Assembly: GCF_037975245.1 (NCBI RefSeq)
Contig: NC_092563.1
Location: 19,734,094 to 19,798,093 of the forward strand
Source: Apostichopus japonicus
Taxonomy: Eukaryota > Echinodermata > Holothuroidea > Aspidochirotida > Stichopodidae
Direction: 5' to 3'
Length of the DNA stretch: 64,000 nucleotides
Program-made: the position numbers and the translations under genes
Notes under the pieces: model-generated
What the model was told of the DNA's origin: nothing
Database searches by the model: none
What the model saw: only the letters and a program-made list of their open reading frames with translations
In this document: piece by piece, positions 60,001-64,000 of the stretch
Position numbering within the stretch: the first letter of the stretch is position 1
Layout of the letters: every line of letters starts with the position of its first letter

Positions 60001-60567
60001 GATCATGACACATTGACAGATGAGGATGGTCAAATATCTGTTCGTGTTGAGGCTTTCTACACACACGAAGAATTTGACCTCGACACATATAATAACGACA
60101 TCGCTTTAATAAAATTAGTCACGCCCCTGCAGAGGTACAGCAGTTACGTACGACCAATATGCTTGGCAAACACGACAATTGACAGGGACCTCCTAGTCCC
60201 CGGTGTATCTGGGCAAATCAACGGATGGGGAGCTATGACTGAGGGTGGCGCTGCATCAGTTAACCTACAAGAAGTAAAAATACCACTTACTCCATTCTCT
60301 ACATGCAAGGAATATTTCCGTCAACAGGAATATGTTGTTACAAGAAATATGTTCTTTGCTGGTTATGAAAGAGGTGGAGCTGATTCTTGTCGTGGAGACA
60401 GCGGTGGGCCGTATGTAATGAAGAAAGGTAGTCGTTGGGTCTTGATGGGTATTATCAGTTGGGGTGTTGGTTGCGGACGACCCGGTAGTTACGGGGTTTA
60501 TACCAGATACTCAAAATATCACGAATGGGTAACAAGAGTGATTACGAGAAACATGCTTGTTTTTTAA
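50181..60567 (+). CDS. gene C: SRCR-Ig-trypsin paralog, likely pseudoprotease, with a frameshift
   Basis: Exons: 50181-50250 (signal peptide), SRCR at 51122-51466, 52394-52738, 53565-53909 and 54737-55081, Ig 1 at 56664-56834 and 57451-57585, Ig 2 at 58357-58512 and 59002-59143, protease 59756-60567. It is a tandem duplicate of gene A with two more SRCR exons. A dead SRCR exon lies at 55912-56254. Ig 2 has a two-base deletion that breaks frame unless splicing avoids it (see findings). The protease exon is fully open and keeps Arg at the activation site, but His57 is Ala and Cys182 is Phe, so catalysis is not expected. It may act as a secreted binding protein or decoy, or be decaying. Confidence 0.75.
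50935..51066. repeat. TA-rich microsatellite
   Basis: TATA and TATG tracts in intron 1 of gene C, ending about 55 bases before the first SRCR exon. A shorter TA/ATCT tract sits at 19088-19145 in intron 1 of gene A. Confidence 0.85.
51122..51466 (+). CDS. gene C: SRCR domain 1
   Basis: 115 codons, phase 1-1. [74 protein letters not shown]. It aligns with SRCR 1 of gene A and is the most diverged SRCR of this gene. The six group-A Cys are intact and there is no extra SIC Cys. Confidence 0.9.
52394..52738 (+). CDS. gene C: SRCR domain 2
   Basis: 115 codons, phase 1-1. [20 protein letters not shown], then [53 protein letters not shown]. It ends in a Thr/Pro linker (APTTVAP). It starts the group of three near-identical units with SRCR 3 and 4. 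Confidence 0.9.
53198..53440 (+). mobile_element. tRNA-derived SINE, copy in gene C intron
   Basis: Same family as 20360-20606, with A box TAGCTCAGTGG at 53205-53215 and B box GTTCGAGTC at 53250-53258. It lies at the same place in the SRCR repeat unit, so it was probably copied with the exon. Confidence 0.75.
53565..53909 (+). CDS. gene C: SRCR domain 3
   Basis: Differs from SRCR 2 at only a few residues ([23 protein letters not shown]). CAG acceptor and AAGTATGT donor. Flanking introns are also highly alike over a 1.17-kb unit. An in-frame read-through upstream of the exon (from about 53273) crosses the SINE and is not evidence of extra coding sequence. Confidence 0.9.
54370..54612 (+). mobile_element. 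tRNA-derived SINE, copy in gene C intron
   Basis: Same family and position in the unit. The B box has decayed (GTTTAAGTC), so this copy is unlikely to be transcribed. Confidence 0.75.
54737..55081 (+). CDS. gene C: SRCR domain 4
   Basis: Nearly identical to SRCR 2 and 3, with CDDLWD (Ser to Leu), AVRVRSS and linker TTGFPG. All six Cys are intact, and the donor is GGTATGT. Confidence 0.9.
55543..55786 (+). mobile_element. tRNA-derived SINE, copy before the dead SRCR exon
   Basis: A two-base insertion ('gtgttatagctc') separates the acceptor-like arm from the A box. The B box GTTCGAGTC is intact. It has the same family body and ACAT tail as the other three copies. Confidence 0.75.
55912..56254 (+). 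pseudogene. dead fifth SRCR exon of gene C
   Basis: Homologous to the dead exon of gene A. The CAG acceptor is lost (the nearest AG is one base later), TGA replaces the Gly codon in the GYPGA motif, and a further shift follows VACAG. It keeps the same diverged tail ('gggtgtatcaa') as the A copy. Flanking phases are 1-1. Confidence 0.75.
56664..57585 (+). CDS. gene C: Ig domain 1 (two exons)
   Basis: Exons 56664-56834 and 57451-57585, all phase 1. [29 protein letters not shown], then [20 protein letters not shown]. Close to gene A Ig 1 with the same exon lengths (171 and 135). LLCDHS adds an extra Cys. Confidence 0.85.
58357..58512 (+). CDS. gene C: Ig domain 2, N-terminal half, two-base deletion
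   Basis: [19 protein letters not shown] is followed by loss of two bases relative to gene A ('ggtgaaagtcat' has become 'ggtaagtcat'), giving 156 instead of 158 bases. Reading on gives a stop overlapping the exon end. The deletion also creates GGTAAGT, a perfect donor, at 58414. The downstream Cys and Trp codons (LTCSSS, LSWLKDG) survive in the original frame. Confidence 0.8.
59002..59143 (+). CDS. gene C: Ig domain 2, C-terminal half
   Basis: Phase 0 to 1, 142 bases. [20 protein letters not shown] matches gene A exon 7 with an intact Cys. The acceptor reads AAAG instead of ATAG. Confidence 0.75.
59756..60567 (+). CDS. gene C: trypsin-like domain without catalytic His
   Basis: 270 codons including the stop, fully open. 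The activation site [19 protein letters not shown] is canonical. [18 protein letters not shown] shows Ala where His57 should be. NNDIALIKL (Asp102) and [11 protein letters not shown] (Asp189, Ser195) are kept. MFFAGY replaces MFCAGY, leaving the partner Cys in STCKEYF unpaired. In genes A and B the same codons are CAT and TGT. It would fold and could be cleaved but should not catalyse, as in known S1 pseudoproteases such as haptoglobin and HGF. Confidence 0.9.
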
Positions 60568-61009
60568 GATGCTTGTTTATTAAGATACCTGCTAAATGAT
60601 TGTTAACTAATGCATGCTAGATGCTTGTTAGATGCTGCTTAATTAAAAGAGAAATTTTACGTTTTGACAGATGGTCTTTCCAGTAAAAGCAAAAGAAAAG
60701 CATAAAAATCCCTTCTTTGAGGTGATAAAACGATTTGAATGTACTTCATGTGTCGCGCCATTTTGTTTGAATTGAGCCAGTTCCCGGATGTACCGTGACG
60801 AAAGCGAGCCGCTTCGCGTATTTCAAGACAAAATATTTGCCAATCCCTGAAATAATTAGAATTGTACTCTCAACAATAGAAATGAATAAAATATCGATCA
60901 AAAAATATCTTTTGTCTTTATTGATCTGTAAAAATGCTTGAAAGTGTGTGAAATTTGTTATTGTAACGAGCATCAGTAGGAATATAAATTTTGGGCTCTT
61001 TTCAAGGAT
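60568..61009. other. 3' flank of gene C, no gene seen
   Basis: The first 90 bases match the end of gene A ('gatgcttgtt' repeats, ATTAAA). Similarity then stops at an insertion that lasts until about 61960. Confidence 0.4.
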
Positions 61010-61710
61010 TTGATTTTTAACATGTTTAAATTAGATTGTTTCCAACACGCATACTCAGTCCTAGCGATAGCGTTACTTACGTCTATCATTGCACTCCAAT
61101 TTACTGTCGAGCAAATATCTTCAAAAAAGAAAGTGGAAGCCTTTGGATTGGAATCGTATCTTTTCGAACCAGAATGTTCAGAGGAAGAACTGAGACATCG
61201 AGAGGAGGAGTTTGTGCAAAGAATCAGTCCGCGACTGTTGGTGATGTTGGGTCGAATTCCGTTGCTGATACAAATACCGGTTTCGCGAGCCACTGCGAAG
61301 AATGGTGTCGGTGTGCACTCTGTTCGCCATTGGAAAGTGACAAGGGAAGGGTATGCTGCTTTGGATTGTTCGCGGAAAAAGCTTTGTTGAACGCAGGAAA
61401 ATGTCTGACCAACAGACCTGAATTCTCCCAGATATTTTTTTGGAGCCAGTTCATTTAGAATTCTGTTTGTAAATTTCTTGAGGTACAAGAAAAAGAATCA
61501 TTTTCCTACGGTTGCTGAGAACATGACGTACAGGTACAGTACACCTCAGTGAAAGTTCACTCTTTTCCGGATATTTTATTCCATCTGGAATAACGAAATA
61601 TATTTTTCCTTTTTCTGCTCCCTCTTCCCCTCTTCGGTTAACAGAACCAAAGGTTTGGCATTCGGGCATTTTAACCGGTGAAATAAGCGAAGCAAGATGC
61701 TCGAACATAG
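61010..61710 (+). pseudogene. P2RX7 C-terminal-like domain remnant, single exon, frameshifted
   Basis: One frame (from 61010) gives AFGLESYLFEPECSEEELRH, the acidic stretch usual before this domain. After a shift near 61230-61290, another frame gives EEWCRCALCSPLESD (61297-61340), VCCF, and GKCLTNRPEFSQIFF. The Cys pattern WCxCxxC...CC...C(I/L)T...F fits the cytoplasmic C-terminal domain of P2X7 receptors, which also occurs in many stand-alone invertebrate proteins. YRYSTP near 61530 resembles a later conserved YR-x-AYR motif. It lies in sequence absent downstream of gene A, so it is probably an inserted retrocopy or element passenger. The large antisense open frame (60973-61488) is a shadow. 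Confidence 0.5.
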
Positions 61711-63095
61711 TGTGAATAGACTATAACTCGTATGCAAAGCTTCGATGCGGCTAGCCTACGTCACTTTTGAAGCGCCCTTAATCCTCAAATTAACAAAATG
61801 GCCGTTGTTCAAATGGGTAAAAAAAAATTATTGGGAAAATCGCGTAAAATTCAGGGAAACTATATTTTGCTTAGTTATTTCATAAATGGTATCAGAAAAA
61901 TATCCCCTACCACATGTACACTTCAAAAACCCAGAGTTTATTCCTCCTTTAAAAGAAATGGAAGATATTCTTTTATTGAAATTTGTTATAGTCATGCTTG
62001 CAGAAAAACGTATTTCTACAATTTACGTTGTAATGTATTCATAATACAAATGAGATAAGTGAGGTTATTGAAATTGACTCATTCTGGTGAATGCGGTATC
62101 TCTTATTACATGGAGTGATCTCATTGATAAGCGTCTCTTTTAAATGCCATTACCAAGGGGCGAAGAGGCATCAAATACCTTCATTTTCAATGTTCAGATA
62201 TTTTCGAAGTATATTTTCAAAGTAGTCTGCCATACAAATTCTGGCTGCTCTTCTCTGAAATTCTGAAGAGCTTCTACTTTATTCAAATCACACTGGTGAT
62301 ATAGGGGTCCAGACTACTGAATCAAAATCGAGTACTGGCCTGGCAAGAGTTTTGTATGCTGTCGTTTTTAAAATCTGGCTGGACAACTTGAGAGGCTACG
62401 TTTTAGAAGTATAAACCATATTTGAGGTTTAGGCTACTGTGCTAGTTCAACATAACCTAGCGATAAGTATTTGCCTACTACTAGCCTAATAGAAGAACTA
62501 GTAGTCCTCCGTCGTAAGAGTAGGTCATGTAGTATAATCGTAGACTTATTTCCTTAAATCGTAACCTGCGTAAAGTTTCACTTCACAGTGACAGCCTAGC
62601 TTACCTACGGCTAAGGTAAAGACCGTTACACTGATGGCAAATAACCGAATTAAGGACGTTTGTCTTGTAGCATTTACATGTGAAGAAGGGATATCAAAAG
62701 GTGTTATTACATAAAAGCAATAAAATGTTGGCCCAGTCCAGTTTTCATCGCTTTCAGTAAAATAACTTGGCACTTAGTCCGCACAAGAACGTTGCTTTCA
62801 GCAGACGGCGGTGCGTTCGAGCTTCGCGGGCCAAACAGTATATCATCGATAATCGGGTAAAATGAATATGTATTACAATGGCGTTTCTTTCATATCTAAA
62901 CCAATGGAAATCGATAATGTGATTTGATCGACATTTCAAGCTACACTCAGCTGGAGAAAAGGCGGTGTCTTATAGAAAATAGGCGGAGCCATAGACTACT
63001 CTCACCAGAAAAAGAAAATACATAAAGCGTCAACCCCGTGCAAGATATGAATAATTCAGTGCACTGAGCTGGTGCTAGCGTTGGAACCCCTGATC
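61711..63095. other. 3' flank homologous in part to gene A flank, no gene seen
   Basis: 61960-62190 matches 26880-27120 ('tagtcatgcttgcagaaaa', 'aggcatcaaatacc'). The rest is AT-rich with no supported exon on either strand. Confidence 0.4.
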
Positions 63096-63099
63096 TCCA

Positions 63100-64000
63100 T
63101 TTCGAACGTAACCGTCATTGTATACGGTATCTCAGAGAAGACGTATGAATGAAATGGGATACTATGCATTGATGCCGATCCTTACTACAGAGAACAAAGT
63201 AACGCAGATAGATATAAGACGGGACCGTAGCTCAAAGGCTGTGGAATGAAATAAAGGGCCGGGTTATGCAGGGAGGAGAGGAGATTGGAACATATATATG
63301 TAGACTGCAGACACCGCCGTCTTTCCTTCACAACCTATATACCATAGCAGTAAATGTCGAAGTTTAGTGCTAATTTAGCACCAAAAATACCGTAAACGTC
63401 AGCATTTTCTGTGGACCTGACTCAAACTAGGGCACCTTCAGGATCAGCGGACCCGTGCTCACTGCTCCCCACCCCGTAACCTGTCGGGCTTTCACTTCCC
63501 TTGTCAACATTTCCTGTCGATACTATTTCTTCTTTGTCGGCAAAACATGGCATTACTGTCCACATATATTCTAGTGACGCACCTTGGGGAAGGGGGTGGG
63601 GGGGTGGTTGAAATCTGGTTTCAAACTATTCAAACTCTTCAAAACTTGTAAACTTTTAAATACTTCCCTTAATCACGCCATTAACTATAAATCTACCACA
63701 GACCTGCAAATTGTATTGTCGGTGAGTCGTTGCATCCGGACGAATATAGATGTAGGTTCACTGCCATTTATCAGCCACCTTACACGATTCCATTTTACTA
63801 GTTTCTTTGTCTACAGCTTTTCAGTAGCTGTAGACGTTTCCTGTGATTGTACAGTACAGGTGACTACCTCAAACATATATATATGTATGTATACAGACTG
63901 TACAAATGCATGTCTGTATACAGACTGTACAAATTCATTGCCATTCTAGGTCATAAGGCTCACAGAAGAAAAACGTTCGTACTTTACGGCTGTAAAAAGA
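63100..64000. repeat. copy 2 of the segmental duplication
   Basis: Matches 30035-30160 and 30650-31264 in the same order, with an offset of about 32.7 kb near the end. Small differences include TATG repeats with a duplicated 'cagactgtacaaa' at 63870-63932. The first copy lies just upstream of the putative first exon of gene B at 31498. Confidence 0.8.

Noticed and set aside
60973-61488. Minus-strand open frame of 171 codons
   Set aside because: It lies opposite the P2RX7-like segment and has no recognisable motif; treated as a shadow.

Overview
This is eukaryotic nuclear DNA from an invertebrate animal. Short exons have GT/AG boundaries and consistent phases, introns are long and AT-rich, and there are microsatellites, satellites, tRNA-derived SINEs, a LINE fragment and a hammerhead ribozyme. 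Tandem SRCR (scavenger receptor cysteine-rich) domains joined to Ig domains and a trypsin domain suggest a marine deuterostome, possibly an echinoderm. That placement is an inference.

Layout. 1-17.6 kb is gene-poor: degenerate tandem repeats (0.3-1.1 kb and 5.9-6.4 kb), a ~223-bp satellite (6.6-9.4 kb), a 9-bp-period TTTAC/TTTA satellite with TA/TG microsatellites (10.3-14.3 kb), a broken non-LTR retrotransposon on the minus strand (14.6-16.1 kb) and a GC-rich inverted-repeat family (16.15-16.55 kb). 17.6-60.6 kb holds three plus-strand genes ending in the same module, two or three split-exon Ig domains followed by a single-exon trypsin-like protease domain. Gene A (18435-26811) is signal peptide, 2 SRCR, 2 Ig, protease. 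Gene B (39837-46521, perhaps starting at 31498) has sushi and EGF exons, 3 Ig domains and a protease exon broken by two frameshifts and a stop. Gene C (50181-60567) is a tandem duplicate of A with 4 SRCR, 2 Ig and a protease domain without its catalytic His. Exons and much of the intron sequence of A and C align, including 5' and 3' flanks, so a unit of about 32 kb has been duplicated. The last ~900 bases repeat the sequence just upstream of the putative first exon of gene B, which predicts another B-like gene just past the window.

How the genes may work together. Signal peptide, SRCR or sushi/EGF modules, Ig domains and a trypsin domain make a secreted recognition-plus-protease architecture, comparable in logic (not in exact domains) to MASPs, neurotrypsin or horseshoe-crab Factor C. 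Each copy has a different defect at the catalytic end. A keeps the triad but has Ser instead of Arg at the activation cleavage site. C keeps the Arg activation site but has lost His57 and one disulfide Cys. B is frameshifted. A and C share one dead SRCR exon and B has one dead sushi exon. Dead exons are flanked by phase-1 introns, so skipping them keeps frame. The locus looks like a fast-changing birth-and-death family of extracellular proteases and pseudoproteases.
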